From Fusicatenibacter sp. (GTDB lineage Bacteria; Bacillota; Clostridia; Lachnospirales; Lachnospiraceae), in NCBI GenBank assembly GCA_022766945.1, contig JALEOU010000081.1, positions 1 to 64,000 on the forward strand: a stretch of 64,000 bases of DNA. The letters run 5' to 3'. The notes under the pieces are model-generated. The model had not been told where the DNA came from, searched no databases, and was given only the letters and a program-made list of their open reading frames with translations. Positions 25,789 through 34,307 of the stretch are shown piece by piece. A program made the translations under genes and the position numbers. The stretch's first letter is position 1. Every line of letters starts with the position of its first letter.

Positions 25789-26460
25789 TTATCCTCCTAT
25801 GCGGTATCCCACACCGCGAACTGTCTCGATCAGCTCGCCGCAGGATCCAAGTTTCTGTCTGAGCGTCCGGACATGGACATCCACCGTTCTGGTTTCTCCG
25901 TCGAAGTCATATCCCCAGACATGGCCCAAAAGCCTGTCCCGGGACAGCACAATTCCCTGATTTTCCATAAGAAATTTCAAAAGTTCAAATTCTTTTAACG
26001 TCAGGGTCACTTTTTCCCCTTTCACCAACACCTGGTGCTGTTTGACCTGAATAACCAGATCTCCTATTTCCAGAACATCACTTTCTTTTTCTTCTTTTCC
26101 GGATCTCCTTAAGACTGCGCGAACGCGGGCGATGAATTCCATCATACCAAACGGTTTTGTGATATAGTCGTCAGCGCCGCAGTCAAGGCCCATGACTTTA
26201 TCATATTCCGCACCCTTGGCAGTCACCATAATGACCGGAATCCCTTTTGTGACCTCTGATGCTTTCAGACGGGAAAGAATCTCCAGTCCGTCCTCTCCGG
26301 GAAGCATAATGTCCAAAAGGATCAGATCCGGAAGCTGCTCTTCTATCGCCGCACCAAGTTCTGCACCGCTTTGCAGTCCTTTTGCGGTAAATCCACTGGA
26401 TTCCAGGGTGTACACAATCAACTCACGTATGTTTCTTTCATCTTCCACGCAGTAAATCAT
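25789..26460 (-). CDS. phoB: Response regulator PhoB/PhoP
   Basis: A 223-residue OmpR-family regulator with a receiver domain (acidic pocket DE at residues 7-8, phospho-Asp in LILLDIMLPG near 51, Lys in PKPFG-like TKPFG) and a C-terminal winged helix (KEFELLKFLMENQGIVLSRDRL). Adjacent to phoR and within the pst operon, so it is the phosphate-starvation regulator. It most likely binds the Pho box at 30867-30905 ahead of pstS, which makes the operon autoregulated. Confidence 0.93.
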   Translation of the reverse strand: MIYCVEDERNIRELIVYTLESSGFTAKGLQSGAELGAAIEEQLPDLILLDIMLPGEDGLEILSRLKASEVTKGIPVIMVTAKGAEYDKVMGLDCGADDYITKPFGMMEFIARVRAVLRRSGKEEKESDVLEIGDLVIQVKQHQVLVKGEKVTLTLKEFELLKFLMENQGIVLSRDRLLGHVWGYDFDGETRTVDVHVRTLRQKLGSCGELIETVRGVGYRIGG

Positions 26461-26463
26461 CTG

Positions 26464-27108
26464 TTACTCTCCTTTGTGCTGACCTGTGATGGAAAATACC
26501 ACCCACTCTGCAATATTCGTTGCATGGTCGCCGATTCTCTCGTAATATTTTGCAATCATTAAATAATCCATTGACTGAGCATCTGTGATTACGCCGCTTC
26601 GGATTCCGATGAGCAATTCCTTTTTTACTTCGTCAAACAACTGATCCACAATATCATCGGAAGCTATGACTTTTTTGGCAATATTCAGATCCTGCTTGAC
26701 GTATGCATCGATGCTGCGGGAAACCATATCTGCTGTCTCTTTAGCCATATCACCCAGACGGATGCTGCTGTCCGGCTCTCCAAGGCCGGTCGTTTTTACA
26801 ATTTCAGCAATATCAGCGGCCTGATCGCCGATTCGCTCCATATCCGTAATCATCTTCAGCGCTGCAGATACCTTTCTCAGATCTCCGGCTACCGGCTGCT
26901 GCTGTAAAATAACACGCAGGCAGAGATTCTCAATTTCCCTTTCTTTGGCATCAATTGCCGCGTCTTTCTGCATAATCTCCTGCGCCGAACGCTGGCTTCC
27001 CTGCATCAGAACCTCATAGGTTCTTGCAATTGCCTGCTCACAGAGCGCACCCATCTCGATCAGTTCTGTATGAAGAACTTCCAGCTGTCGATCATAATTC
27101 ATTCTCAT
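26464..27108 (-). CDS. phoU: Phosphate signalling protein PhoU
   Basis: A 214-residue all-helical protein of two repeated three-helix bundles with the metal-binding E/DxxxD motifs (MITDMERIGDQAADIAEI and KYYERIGDHATNIAEW). It links the Pst transporter to PhoR and keeps the kinase quiet when phosphate is plentiful. I start at ATG 27108: GGGAGG from the end of pstB lies 10 bp before it, and the start is 1 bp after the pstB stop. Confidence 0.93.
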   Translation of the reverse strand: MRMNYDRQLEVLHTELIEMGALCEQAIARTYEVLMQGSQRSAQEIMQKDAAIDAKEREIENLCLRVILQQQPVAGDLRKVSAALKMITDMERIGDQAADIAEIVKTTGLGEPDSSIRLGDMAKETADMVSRSIDAYVKQDLNIAKKVIASDDIVDQLFDEVKKELLIGIRSGVITDAQSMDYLMIAKYYERIGDHATNIAEWVVFSITGQHKGE

Positions 27109-27109
27109 A

Positions 27110-27859
27110 TCAGCCAAACCTCCCCGTAATATAGTCTTCTGTTCTCTTATCCTTCGGCATTGAGAACATCTGCTCTGTCTGACCATACTCTACAACTTCT
27201 CCCAGAAGGAAAAACGCCGTTTTATCGGAAATTCGTGCTGCCTGCTGCATATTATGCGTAACCATGACAATAGTATAATCTTTTTTCAATTCTACTGCAA
27301 GATCCTCGATCTTTGAAGTGGAAATCGGATCCAGCGCAGAAGTCGGTTCGTCCATCAGAAGGACCTCCGGCTGTACCGCCAGAGCACGTGCGATACAGAG
27401 ACGCTGCTGCTGGCCGCCCGACATGCCAAGTGATCTCTTTTTCAGTCGGTCTTTCACCTCGTCCCAGATTGCAGCCTGACGCAGAGACTGCTCTACAATA
27501 TCATCCAGCTTTGCCTTGGATCGAATTCCGTGTGTCCGAGGTCCATAGGCAATATTATCATATATACTCATGGGAAACGGATTTGGCTTCTGAAATACCA
27601 TACCGACTCTCTTTCTCAGCTCATTGACATCTATCTTTCCATAGATATCCTCTCCGTCCAGCGTCATCTGACCTGTGATCTTACATCCGGGCACCAGATC
27701 ATTCATGCGGTTAATCGATTTGAGGAGAGTGGATTTTCCGCACCCGGAAGGTCCGATAAAAGCGGTCACTTCATTTGCATCAATCTGAAGATTGATATCT
27801 TTCAGTGCATGAAAATCTCCATAATACAGATCCATATTCTTTACGTCAATCTTACTCAT
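27110..27859 (-). CDS. pstB: Phosphate ABC transporter ATP-binding protein PstB
   Basis: A 249-residue ATPase with Walker [10 protein letters not shown], signature [17 protein letters not shown] and Walker [13 protein letters not shown], all canonical, and the PstB-typical RMNDLVPG. The start at ATG 27859 (MSKIDVKNM) is preceded by AAGGA. It energises phosphate uptake through PstA and PstC. The 58-bp gap after pstA contains no promoter I could see. Confidence 0.96.
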   Translation of the reverse strand: MSKIDVKNMDLYYGDFHALKDINLQIDANEVTAFIGPSGCGKSTLLKSINRMNDLVPGCKITGQMTLDGEDIYGKIDVNELRKRVGMVFQKPNPFPMSIYDNIAYGPRTHGIRSKAKLDDIVEQSLRQAAIWDEVKDRLKKRSLGMSGGQQQRLCIARALAVQPEVLLMDEPTSALDPISTSKIEDLAVELKKDYTIVMVTHNMQQAARISDKTAFFLLGEVVEYGQTEQMFSMPKDKRTEDYITGRFG

Positions 27860-27917
27860 CTTCGTATCCTTTCCCTTTGTACAGCTTCCGTTCTCCATCC
27901 TCCGGTTTTGAGCCGCA

Positions 27918-28823
27918 CTATTTTTTGGTAATTTTCTTTGCAATCATGCTGGAGCATCCGTTAATCAGAAGTACCATAACCATCAGGACAACAGCTGTTG
28001 CATACATCTGGTCCATATAAAGTCCCTCACTGGAGAGTGCATACATATGAACTGCGAGTGTACGCCCGGAATCTTTGAAACCGGCTACCTTTGCCACGGT
28101 TCCGGCTGTAAACAAAAGTGCAGCCGTCTCTCCGACCACACGTCCGATTGCAAGGATGACACCGGATAAAATACCAGGGACAGCAGAAGGCAGAACAATC
28201 TTAAATATTGTTCGCAGCTTGCCGGCACCCAGTCCAAAGCTGGCTTCCCGATAGGAATCCGGAACGGATTTGAGCGCCTCCTCTGCTGTTCTCATAATCA
28301 GAGGCAAAATCATAATTGCCAGAGTACAGGCACCTGACATCATGGAATAGACCATGTGGAGCGTAATTGAGAAAAACAGCATACCAAACAGACCATAGAC
28401 AATTGAAGGGATTCCGGAAAGTGTCTCTGCTGTAATCCGAATGATACCAACCAGTTTACCGCGGTTATTTGCGTATTCTACCAGATAAATTGCGGCGAAA
28501 ATGCCAAGCGGTGCGGCAATCACAAGGGATCCAAGGGTCATGGAAACCGTATTGATCATCGCAGGAAGCATCGAAACATTCTCTGTTGTATAAGTCCAGG
28601 AAAACTGATCAAGGGACAGGTGTTTTACACCCCGGATCAGAATGAATCCAACCAGAAAGATTAAAACAGAAAAGGCCAGAATGGACGCTCCCCAGGTAAT
28701 TCCTGTTAATATGGAAGAAAAAACACTTTTTCTGTAAGTTACCTTGACACATTTCTTTTCTGTCAGTGCACCCTTCATCGCTTTATCCATCGTTTTTATC
28801 GCTCCATTTCCATTAATCGCCAT
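27918..28823 (-). CDS. pstA: Phosphate ABC transporter permease PstA
   Basis: A 301-residue membrane subunit with about six helices and a BPD_transp_1 domain; the EAA-like coupling loop is [25 protein letters not shown]. It overlaps the end of pstC by 11 bp. The N-terminus is about 30 residues longer than the first helix needs; it carries basic residues and may be partly untranslated. Confidence 0.94.
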   Translation of the reverse strand: MAINGNGAIKTMDKAMKGALTEKKCVKVTYRKSVFSSILTGITWGASILAFSVLIFLVGFILIRGVKHLSLDQFSWTYTTENVSMLPAMINTVSMTLGSLVIAAPLGIFAAIYLVEYANNRGKLVGIIRITAETLSGIPSIVYGLFGMLFFSITLHMVYSMMSGACTLAIMILPLIMRTAEEALKSVPDSYREASFGLGAGKLRTIFKIVLPSAVPGILSGVILAIGRVVGETAALLFTAGTVAKVAGFKDSGRTLAVHMYALSSEGLYMDQMYATAVVLMVMVLLINGCSSMIAKKITKK

Positions 28824-29667
28824 AATGTGCCCTCCTGTTCAGTGCCGATACCGCCAGATTGATAATCAGAATGAAGACAAACAAAACAACACCTGTGGCA
28901 ATCAGTGCCTCCCTGTGAAGTTCTGCAGCATATCCCATCTCCATGACAATGTTTGCTGTCATCGTTCGGATTCCTTCCGTGAGCCCTTTGGGCATCCGCG
29001 GCTGATTTCCGGCTACCATGATGACTGCCATCGTCTCTCCGATCGCACGACCGATGCCAAGGACAATTCCGGCCAAAATACCGGATTTCGCGGCAGGTAC
29101 TACGGCAAAAAACACGCTCTGTGAATGTGTGGCACCAAGTGCAAGACTTCCCTCATAATAACTGTCCGGTACACTGGAAATAGCTGCCTCGGTCACGCCA
29201 ACAACTGTCGGCAGAATCATAATTGCCAGGAGAATTGCTGCCGTCAGCATGGTATTTCCATTTTTATGTGTCAGATCAGCCATAAGAGGAACAATCAGTA
29301 CCAGGCCAAAGAAACCATAGACAATTGAGGGAATACCAGACATCAGGTTAATGCCTGCTTTGCAGGCCCCATAGATCTTTTTCGGGCAATATCTGGAAAG
29401 AAAGATCGAGGTAAGTATGGCAATCGGCACGCCAAAGAGAATGGCAAGTCCGGTCACGTAAATGCTTCCCAGGATCATCGGAAGAATTCCATAAATGTTG
29501 TTGGATGGTTTCCAGACAGTTCCGGTCAGAAATTTCAGTGGTCCGATCTTAAAGATTGCCGGCAGTCCGTTGGAAAACAGGAAGAAACAAATCAATCCGA
29601 CCGCCAGCACAGAGGCACACGCTGCAATCAGAAAGACTGCCTCCATAAAAGATTCTTTGAATTTCAT
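28813..29667 (-). CDS. pstC: Phosphate ABC transporter permease PstC
   Basis: A 284-residue permease with six predicted helices and the coupling loop AISSVPDSYYEGSLALGATHSQS. I place the start at ATG 29667 (MKFKESFME), preceded by AGGAG; the longer reading would begin inside the hairpin between pstS and pstC. It pairs with PstA to form the channel. Confidence 0.94.
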   Translation of the reverse strand: MKFKESFMEAVFLIAACASVLAVGLICFFLFSNGLPAIFKIGPLKFLTGTVWKPSNNIYGILPMILGSIYVTGLAILFGVPIAILTSIFLSRYCPKKIYGACKAGINLMSGIPSIVYGFFGLVLIVPLMADLTHKNGNTMLTAAILLAIMILPTVVGVTEAAISSVPDSYYEGSLALGATHSQSVFFAVVPAAKSGILAGIVLGIGRAIGETMAVIMVAGNQPRMPKGLTEGIRTMTANIVMEMGYAAELHREALIATGVVLFVFILIINLAVSALNRRAHYGD

Positions 29668-29702
29668 TCTCGTATTCTCCTCTTTTCGATGTAAAAGTAG
29701 CA

Positions 29703-29747
29703 CGATAGAGCGGTCATTCGCTTTCTTTTATCGATGCCGCTCTATCG
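29703..29747 (-). terminator. Intercistronic hairpin between pstS and pstC
   Basis: Perfect 11-bp arms CGATAGAGCGG and CCGCTCTATCG with a 23-nt loop and no clear T run. Such a hairpin can slow or partly stop polymerase and protect the pstS message, giving more binding protein than permease. Confidence 0.65.
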
Positions 29748-29794
29748 TAAGGTTTCTCATTTACTGTGAAAATCCCGGCAGCAGATCCATCCAT

Positions 29795-30778
29795 TTACTG
29801 TACATCTGCCCAGTCAGTTGTCTCTCCTACAAAGATACTCTTTACCTGCTCACTGGTAAGACCGTCAATCGGGTTCTCATTGTTAACAATGACTGCGATA
29901 CCATCGGTTGCAATTACAGTGGAAGTCAGTCCAAGTTCTGCCTCACTGTCCTTTAATTCACGGGATGCCATACCAATATCACACAGACCGTCGCTGGTAG
30001 AAGTCACACCTGTTGTGGAATCGCTCTGCTGTACCTCGATATTGGCATTGGAGTTGATCGCTGCATAAGCCTCTTTCAGCTTTTCCATCACCGGTGTTAC
30101 AGAGGAAGATCCGGCAACTACTACTTTCTCACCGCTGCAGCTTCCTGCATAATTCTTGGTATCTTTCAGCGGAATGTATCCGTTTTCGGAAACAACCTCC
30201 TGCCCTTCCGTACTTAAAATAAAGTCTACGAAATCCTGTGCGTCTGCGGAAAGTCCGTCTTTTGTGATAATATTGAACGGACGGCTCACTTTATAGCTTC
30301 CGTTTTCCACGTTCTCTGCACTCGCATCTGCACCATCGATCTGCAGCGCTTTTACACTTTCGTTCAGAGATCCAAGAGAGATATAGCCGATCGCATATTC
30401 GTTACCTGCTACTGTGCTCATCATAACGGAAGTATTATTTGTAATCTGAGCATCTACTGTCGTATTGTCTACCTTTTCACCGCTCTCATTTTTTTCCTCT
30501 ACACCAAACAGCTCAATGAATGCGCCTCTGGTACCAGAACCGTCCTCACGTGAAATAACACTGATTGCACCGGAGAAATCATTTCCTGCGGCTGCTTGAC
30601 TCTCATTCGATGCATCATCGGAGCTCGAATTCTTTTCTGTCTCCTGCGCACCGGATGCCTCCTGGGTTGACACCGCACCTGTGTTATCCGCTGAATCTTT
30701 TGTGTCTGTGCCACATCCTGCGAACATACCAACTGCCATCATTGCTGTTAAGGTTACTGCGATTACTTTTCTCTTCAT
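29795..30778 (-). CDS. pstS: Phosphate-binding lipoprotein PstS
   Basis: A 327-residue lipoprotein. The signal peptide ends at MFAGC, the Cys being the lipidation site near residue 22, followed by a Ser/Asp-rich linker. The mature part is a PBP-like_2 phosphate receptor: SVISREDGSGTRGAF and VVAGSSSVTPVMEKL are the phosphate-binding loops. It is the first gene of pstSCAB-phoU-phoB-phoR and captures phosphate outside the membrane. Confidence 0.93.
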   Translation of the reverse strand: MKRKVIAVTLTAMMAVGMFAGCGTDTKDSADNTGAVSTQEASGAQETEKNSSSDDASNESQAAAGNDFSGAISVISREDGSGTRGAFIELFGVEEKNESGEKVDNTTVDAQITNNTSVMMSTVAGNEYAIGYISLGSLNESVKALQIDGADASAENVENGSYKVSRPFNIITKDGLSADAQDFVDFILSTEGQEVVSENGYIPLKDTKNYAGSCSGEKVVVAGSSSVTPVMEKLKEAYAAINSNANIEVQQSDSTTGVTSTSDGLCDIGMASRELKDSEAELGLTSTVIATDGIAVIVNNENPIDGLTSEQVKSIFVGETTDWADVQ

Positions 30779-30850
30779 AACACTTGTTCTCCTCTTTTAC
30801 ATTTGATTTTACATTCGGAAAAGTCTTTACAATTCTTTTTTACAGTACTA

Positions 30851-30905
30851 ATCATACCAATCCCATGTAAAATGCAAAACCAAACAGCTGTTAAGTTTGC
30901 GTAAA
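30851..30905 (-). promoter_or_regulatory. Pho box and promoter of the pst operon
   Basis: On the minus strand four hexamers spaced exactly 11 bp apart: TTTACG (30905-30900), TTAACA (30894-30889), TTGGTT (30883-30878) and TTTTAC (30872-30867). They end 10 bp before a TATGAT -10 box (30856-30851). This is the arrangement of PhoB/PhoP-activated promoters, where the box replaces the -35. Confidence 0.7.
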
Positions 30906-30931
30906 ATCTTCTGTTTTGCACCTGTGCAAAT

Positions 30932-30986
30932 AAAAAAAAGAGTTGTTTTAAGCTACAGTTAATTTTTGCAGCTTACAACAACTCTT
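30932..30986 (-). terminator. Terminator of the hydrolase operon
   Basis: On the minus strand AAGAGTTGTTGTAAGCTGC pairs with GTAGCTTAAAACAACTCTT (two mismatches), followed by eight T residues. It insulates the pst promoter from upstream transcription. Confidence 0.9.
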
Positions 30987-31010
30987 CTGACTGTCATACG
31001 CAAAGGTTTT

Positions 31011-31961
31011 TCAGGATTCTTCTTTTTTTCTTTCTATTACCCTCGTCTGTAAAAGCCATTTCCAGATGTCTTCATAGACGCGATACTTTTCTTTCTCATT
31101 CAGAATCTCATGGCGCATGCCCGGATAAAGTTTTCCCCGAATATTGTGATATCCCATAAAACGCATATGGTCAATCGACTGTTTGAAACGCCTGACACTG
31201 ACGTAACAGGGATCTTCCCCTCCTGACACGAACAGCACCGGAAGCTTCGGGCGGGAGCATCTCCAACCATGATAGCCATAAGTCTCTTTTAGCAGATCGT
31301 TCAATGCAAAGAAGGCATCGTCTGAAAAAGTAAACCCGCACAGTGGGCTGGATTCATATTCTTCTACGACCTTCGGATCAGAGCAGCACCACGCAAAGCG
31401 GCTCTTCTCCTCGGAAAAACGTGCTGCAAAGGAACCAAAAGACAGCGTCTCGAGAAGTGAGCTTCTGTGTTCCTCTCCAAGTAGCGCCGCTTCCATATGT
31501 CCGAGAACCGATCCCAGCGGACGGAGATAATTATTGCTTGGGGATCCGCAGACAATCAGGGCATCCAGTTCCTGGTCCCTGGTCTTTGTATAAGTTCGCA
31601 CTACCAGTGAACCCATGCTATGCCCCAAAAGGATAAAGGGGAGTCCCGGGTATTCTTTCTTCGCCCAGCAGGTAACCTGATATAAATCCGATACCAGACC
31701 TGCTCCTCCAGCTCCATACATATAGCCCAGATCTTTTTCCCTGCGGATGCTCTTTCCATGTCCGCGGTGATCATGGATCACACAGACAATTCCTTTTTCG
31801 GCCATATACTCCATAAACGGGAGATAACGCTCCTTATATTCGCTCATACCATGACTGATTTGCATCAGTCCAATCCATTTGGTTCCCTCACCGGGCTCTA
31901 CAGCCAAACCATCCAGTTCCAGACCATCCACATTTGAGCGGACCTTGAACTCTCTTCTCAT
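31011..31961 (-). CDS. Alpha/beta hydrolase (monoacylglycerol lipase-like)
   Basis: A 316-residue serine hydrolase with the oxyanion segment ISHGMSEYKERYLPF, the HDHRGHGKS loop and the nucleophile elbow LLGHSMGSLV (Ser near 119). The later VSGGEDPC (Asp) and PGMRHEILNE (His) complete the triad. This is the 'serine aminopeptidase S33'/lysophospholipase group. ATG 31961 is chosen because GAGGAGC lies 8 bp upstream. No signal peptide. It is last in its run, 36 bp after a small Cys-rich gene. Probable substrate is lipid or ester, not proven. Confidence 0.85.
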   Translation of the reverse strand: MRREFKVRSNVDGLELDGLAVEPGEGTKWIGLMQISHGMSEYKERYLPFMEYMAEKGIVCVIHDHRGHGKSIRREKDLGYMYGAGGAGLVSDLYQVTCWAKKEYPGLPFILLGHSMGSLVVRTYTKTRDQELDALIVCGSPSNNYLRPLGSVLGHMEAALLGEEHRSSLLETLSFGSFAARFSEEKSRFAWCCSDPKVVEEYESSPLCGFTFSDDAFFALNDLLKETYGYHGWRCSRPKLPVLFVSGGEDPCYVSVRRFKQSIDHMRFMGYHNIRGKLYPGMRHEILNEKEKYRVYEDIWKWLLQTRVIERKKEES

Positions 31962-31997
31962 TGGCACAGCTCCTCTCCCTGACCGCCATCCAAATGA

Positions 31998-32240
31998 TTA
32001 CACTTCTGTATTTTCTGCCACTTCCGGCGGAATCACAAATTTCTCTGTAATGCGTTGATAACATGCTTCACAGAGGTCAAAACTGTGGTGTTCCAGATCT
32101 TTTGTAGAAAAATATCCCCAATCTGTATCAACTGAACAGATCCCTTCCATCAGTATCCCATTCCGTACCTTCAGCTCTCTGCCGCAGCAATTGCAGATGG
32201 CGCGCAGCAATTCTTTTGTATTTTCATGATATTCTCGCAT
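31998..32240 (-). CDS. Small protein with paired CxxC motifs
   Basis: An 80-residue cytoplasmic protein with CNCCGRELKV (residues 17-20) and LCEACYQ (residues 57-60), which together could hold one zinc ion, as in a zinc ribbon. It also has an acidic segment SVDTDWGYF. AGGAAAAG lies just before the ATG. It sits between rimI and the hydrolase with a possible promoter of its own in the 137-bp gap. I do not recognise a named family. Function unknown. Confidence 0.7.
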   Translation of the reverse strand: MREYHENTKELLRAICNCCGRELKVRNGILMEGICSVDTDWGYFSTKDLEHHSFDLCEACYQRITEKFVIPPEVAENTEV

Positions 32241-32377
32241 ACTTTTCCTCCCAGAGTGTGAGAATCAGAGGTTTCTTAAGCTATCTGCCCCTTCGGGCGG
32301 TTTCATTGTATCATATACCCCTTGGGTTTCCCAGTGGAAAAGCGCGGTAAAAATGGTAATCCGTGACATCCGTCTCA

Positions 32378-32836
32378 TCAGACAGATTTGTTTCCGGAGC
32401 CGCTTTTACGGCTCATCAGTATTGCATCCTCTTTCGGCAGATCATAATACTGCCGTCTCAGACCATCCTGTTCAAATCCAAGGCTCTGGTAGAGTGTGAT
32501 CGCCGGCAGATTACTCTGGCGAACATCCAGATGAATGATGGAGACCCCCTGTGCTTCCATCCGTTGGATCAACTCCACAAGCAGCGCCCTTCCTATGCCG
32601 CGTCTTCTGGCTTTTTCCGCCACACAGATGTTTGTAATCTCTCCCTCATCAATCGAGATGATGATTCCAAGATACCCCAGAATCTCACCTTCCTCCTCTG
32701 CAACCAGAAACAGCGCATCCTCTCTGATCAGAAAAGTAAAAAAACCATTCGCAGTCCATGGAACGGAAAAGTTTTCCTCCTCAATGGGCAGTACCTGGTC
32801 CAGATCATCGATCTGCATTTCACGAATTTCATACAT
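32378..32836 (-). CDS. rimI: Ribosomal-protein alanine N-acetyltransferase RimI
   Basis: A 152-residue GNAT acetyltransferase. The acetyl-CoA loop is EKARRRGIGRALLVELI (about 76-90), and the C-terminal TLYQSLGFEQDGLRRQYY is typical of RimI. It overlaps tsaB by 8 bp, the usual tsaE-tsaB-rimI order. It probably acetylates the N-terminus of ribosomal protein S18 or similar proteins. Confidence 0.9.
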   Translation of the reverse strand: MYEIREMQIDDLDQVLPIEEENFSVPWTANGFFTFLIREDALFLVAEEEGEILGYLGIIISIDEGEITNICVAEKARRRGIGRALLVELIQRMEAQGVSIIHLDVRQSNLPAITLYQSLGFEQDGLRRQYYDLPKEDAILMSRKSGSGNKSV

Positions 32837-33578
32837 CGGTCGGTTCCTCCCCGTTTTCTTTTGATTTGGCAGCCTCCTTTTCCAGACGCTCGTTCCGTTC
32901 TCTTTCTGCCTGTGATTTTCTCAGATATTCCGGCTGATGTTCCGCAGCGCTTTCCATCTTTCCTTCCCGATAATACACCTGTGCCAGAGCGCCAACAGCT
33001 GCTGCCCTCTGACGATTGACATGTGCAGGTGCAAAAGAAAATGGAATTTCCATCCATTCCTCAAGTTTTTCCCGGTACACCGCTACGCCATCTCCCAGGA
33101 AGATTACTTCATGATCCAGGCTGTTCAGCTCCCGTGCAAGTTCTTTCACACTCATCGCACTCTGTGGCCAGATCACATCCAGCTGGTGATCCGTATAGCA
33201 GTAAAGACCCGTATATACCTGATTTCTTCTCGCATCCATAATCGGGCAGACAAATTTATCAGTATCAAACACATTATAGGCCAGTGCATCCACAGTCGGT
33301 ACACTAATCAGCGGTTTCTCCAGCGCCAGACCAAGCCCTTTCGCTGTTGCGGAACCGATGCGCAGACCTGTAAAAGATCCGGGACCTCCCGCCACTGCGA
33401 TCGCATCCACCGTATCAAAATCCAGCTCAATCATCTGCGCAATTTCATCCAGCATCGGAAGAAGCGTCTGGGAATGCGTTTTCTTGTAATTCACTGTATA
33501 TTCTGCAAGCAGGACATCATCCTCCAGGAGGGCAACCGATGCTACCAGCCCGGAACTGTCAAGCGCAAGTATCTTCAT
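32829..33578 (-). CDS. tsaB: tRNA t6A biosynthesis protein TsaB
   Basis: A 249-residue ASKHA-fold protein with MKILALDSSG at the start and VAGGPGSFTGLRIG (about 65-78), the TsaB hallmark. It partners TsaD and TsaE to make threonylcarbamoyl-adenosine 37 on ANN-decoding tRNAs. A charged C-terminal tail (Lys/Glu-rich, about 215-249) extends past the usual fold. TsaD is not in this window. Confidence 0.93.
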   Translation of the reverse strand: MKILALDSSGLVASVALLEDDVLLAEYTVNYKKTHSQTLLPMLDEIAQMIELDFDTVDAIAVAGGPGSFTGLRIGSATAKGLGLALEKPLISVPTVDALAYNVFDTDKFVCPIMDARRNQVYTGLYCYTDHQLDVIWPQSAMSVKELARELNSLDHEVIFLGDGVAVYREKLEEWMEIPFSFAPAHVNRQRAAAVGALAQVYYREGKMESAAEHQPEYLRKSQAERERNERLEKEAAKSKENGEEPTDV

Positions 33579-33599
33579 AACTTTATTCTTTCCTTTCCT

Positions 33600-34031
33600 T
33601 TATTTCACTGTCCGTTCAAGCGTAATTCTTCTGAAATCAAATCCGCGATCCAGATCTTTTTCAATCGTAATCGCTATGGAGCCTTCCGGAATCAGTTCCC
33701 GGATCAAATTTGCCCACTCGATCAGACAGACTCCTTCCCCAAAGAAATAGTCATCGTAACCGATCTCTTCCATCTCCTCAATCTCGCAGATCCGGTAAAC
33801 ATCAAAATGGTAAAAAGGCAGCCTCCCTCCATCATATTCCTGCACAATTGTAAAGGTCGGACTGTTCACCGCTTCTGTAATCCCAAGTCCCTTGGCAAAC
33901 CCCTGTGTCAGAACGGTCTTCCCCACTCCAAGGTCACCATTTAATGTATAAATCTGTCCGGGGCGCACTTCCTGCCCCAGCTTTTCCCCCAGAGCAAACG
34001 TTTCCTTAGGGGAATTTGTCTCTATTATCAT
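33600..34031 (-). CDS. tsaE: tRNA t6A ATPase TsaE
   Basis: A 143-residue ATPase with P-loop LNGDLGVGKTVLTQGFAKGLG and Walker B-like CLIEWANLI. I use ATG 34031 (MIIETNSPKE), which follows AAGGAGAAG. The longer frame would begin in the untranslated leader. It is first in tsaE-tsaB-rimI, with 21 bp to tsaB. Confidence 0.93.
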   Translation of the reverse strand: MIIETNSPKETFALGEKLGQEVRPGQIYTLNGDLGVGKTVLTQGFAKGLGITEAVNSPTFTIVQEYDGGRLPFYHFDVYRICEIEEMEEIGYDDYFFGEGVCLIEWANLIRELIPEGSIAITIEKDLDRGFDFRRITLERTVK

Positions 34032-34130
34032 GCTTTCTTCTCCTTTTTTATGGCAGTCCCGGTCAGCAGACATTCCCGCTTCCGTCATCAGTCTCCGGAC
34101 GCTGTCCTTATGTTCACCGGTACCAGTAAC

Positions 34131-34159
34131 ATTTTATCACAACTAAAGATTCAATACAA
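34131..34159 (-). promoter_or_regulatory. Promoter of tsaE-tsaB-rimI
   Basis: On the minus strand TTGTAT (34159-34154), 17 bp, TAAAAT (34136-34131), about 100 bp before the start. Confidence 0.6.
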
Positions 34160-34200
34160 TAACAGAACTTCGTTATCCTTACCATCCTGCCGATCCGCTC

Positions 34201-34229
34201 TTGCTTTTTTTCGGCTGATTTATTATACT
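34201..34229 (+). promoter_or_regulatory. Promoter of the aspartokinase gene
   Basis: TTGCTT (34201-34206), 17 bp, TATACT (34224-34229). The leader to the start codon is about 70 nt, too short for a lysine riboswitch, and none is seen. Confidence 0.6.
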
Positions 34230-34307
34230 CTTAGTGTATGAGCCAAGGGACAAATGGACATTCGTTTGACTTGTCCGTTTATTATGAAAGATTGGGGTAT
34301 TGTAACA

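Noticed and set aside
30785..30845. TGTAAA repeats just upstream of pstS as the Pho box
   Set aside because: Their spacing is irregular (about 12, 13 and 17 bp) and they lie downstream of the -10. The 11-bp-spaced set at 30867-30905 fits better.
32937..33944. 335-codon open frame opposite tsaB and tsaE
   Set aside because: Shadow of two conserved t6A genes; no domain and no promoter in a sensible place.
34230..34307. Possible lysine riboswitch before aspartokinase
   Set aside because: The leader is only about 70 nt and shows no terminator or conserved L-box features.
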